Positions 63,935-64,000 of a DNA stretch of 64,000 nucleotides are shown here, piece after piece. Where the stretch lies: contig NC_133658.1 of the NCBI RefSeq assembly GCF_037893015.1, positions 883,679,038 through 883,743,037 on the forward strand, read 5' to 3'. Within the stretch, counting starts at the first letter, position 1. Each line of letters starts with the position of its first letter. The notes under the pieces were generated by a model. The model did not search any database and was not told where the DNA came from. It saw only the letters and a list, made by a program, of their open reading frames with translations. A program made the translations under genes and the position numbers. Origin of the DNA: Macrotis lagotis. Lineage: Eukaryota; Chordata; Mammalia; Peramelemorphia; Peramelidae.

Positions 63935-64000
63935 GGCAGTGGGGTTAAACTTGTCCAAGGTCGCACAGCTAATAAGTATCTGAGGTCAGATTTGAACTTG
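63935..64000 (-). repeat. SINE cut by the window edge, minus strand
   Basis: 'cagtggggttaaacttgtcc', 'cacagctaataagtatctga' and 'ggtcagatttgaacttg'; the head lies beyond 64,000. Confidence 0.8.

Overview
The window is vertebrate nuclear DNA, almost certainly from a marsupial. It carries many copies of a tRNA-derived SINE with the 3' end ACTTAACCCCATTGCCTTGC plus an A-rich tail, SINEs ending in an RTE/BovB-like tail, CORE/MIR-type SINEs and marsupial-type L1s. The SINE variant reminds me of dasyurids (Tasmanian devil, antechinus, dunnart), but that is from memory and weak. There are no prokaryotic features, operons or CRISPR arrays.

Three loci are supported, and their order matches human 1p36.22 (NMNAT1 - LZIC - CTNNBIP1). 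(1) A CpG island at about 17,990-19,030 looks like a bidirectional promoter. The minus strand carries a noncoding first exon with a consensus donor at 18,357/18,356, inferred to be NMNAT1; no NMNAT1 coding exon is visible. The plus strand carries the first, noncoding exon of LZIC (donor after 18,570). (2) LZIC is complete: six coding exons between 21,665 and 29,034 give 190 residues with a leucine-zipper N-terminus and an ICAT-like C-terminus. (3) A second CpG island at about 49,590-51,600 contains a likely noncoding exon 1 (donor after 50,364) that position suggests is CTNNBIP1. Its coding exons would lie beyond 64,000, so 50,365-64,000 would be intron 1.

The left 16 kb is a stack of nested insertions. 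A minus-strand endogenous retrovirus (about 541-8,879) has two LTRs about 90% alike by eye and a broken pol/RNase H remnant. It was later invaded by several SINEs, a 5'-truncated L1 and a 5'-truncated METTL2-type retrocopy that sits inside the right LTR between 15-bp target-site duplications. A nearly full-length but frame-broken L1 (8,926-15,775) follows. The stretch 29,035-49,500 is intergenic and mostly repeats. The CTNNBIP1 island holds a 25-unit GC-rich minisatellite directly downstream of exon 1.

I found no convincing new gene system. The best second looks are the minisatellite and GGCCC tract at the CTNNBIP1 promoter, the non-consensus donor plus long CA repeat in LZIC intron 5, the METTL2 retrocopy inside an LTR, the inter-ORF polypurine tract of the L1, and two mid-repetitive families I cannot name. 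All exon calls and identities come from reading the sequence and from memory of the families; nothing was searched.
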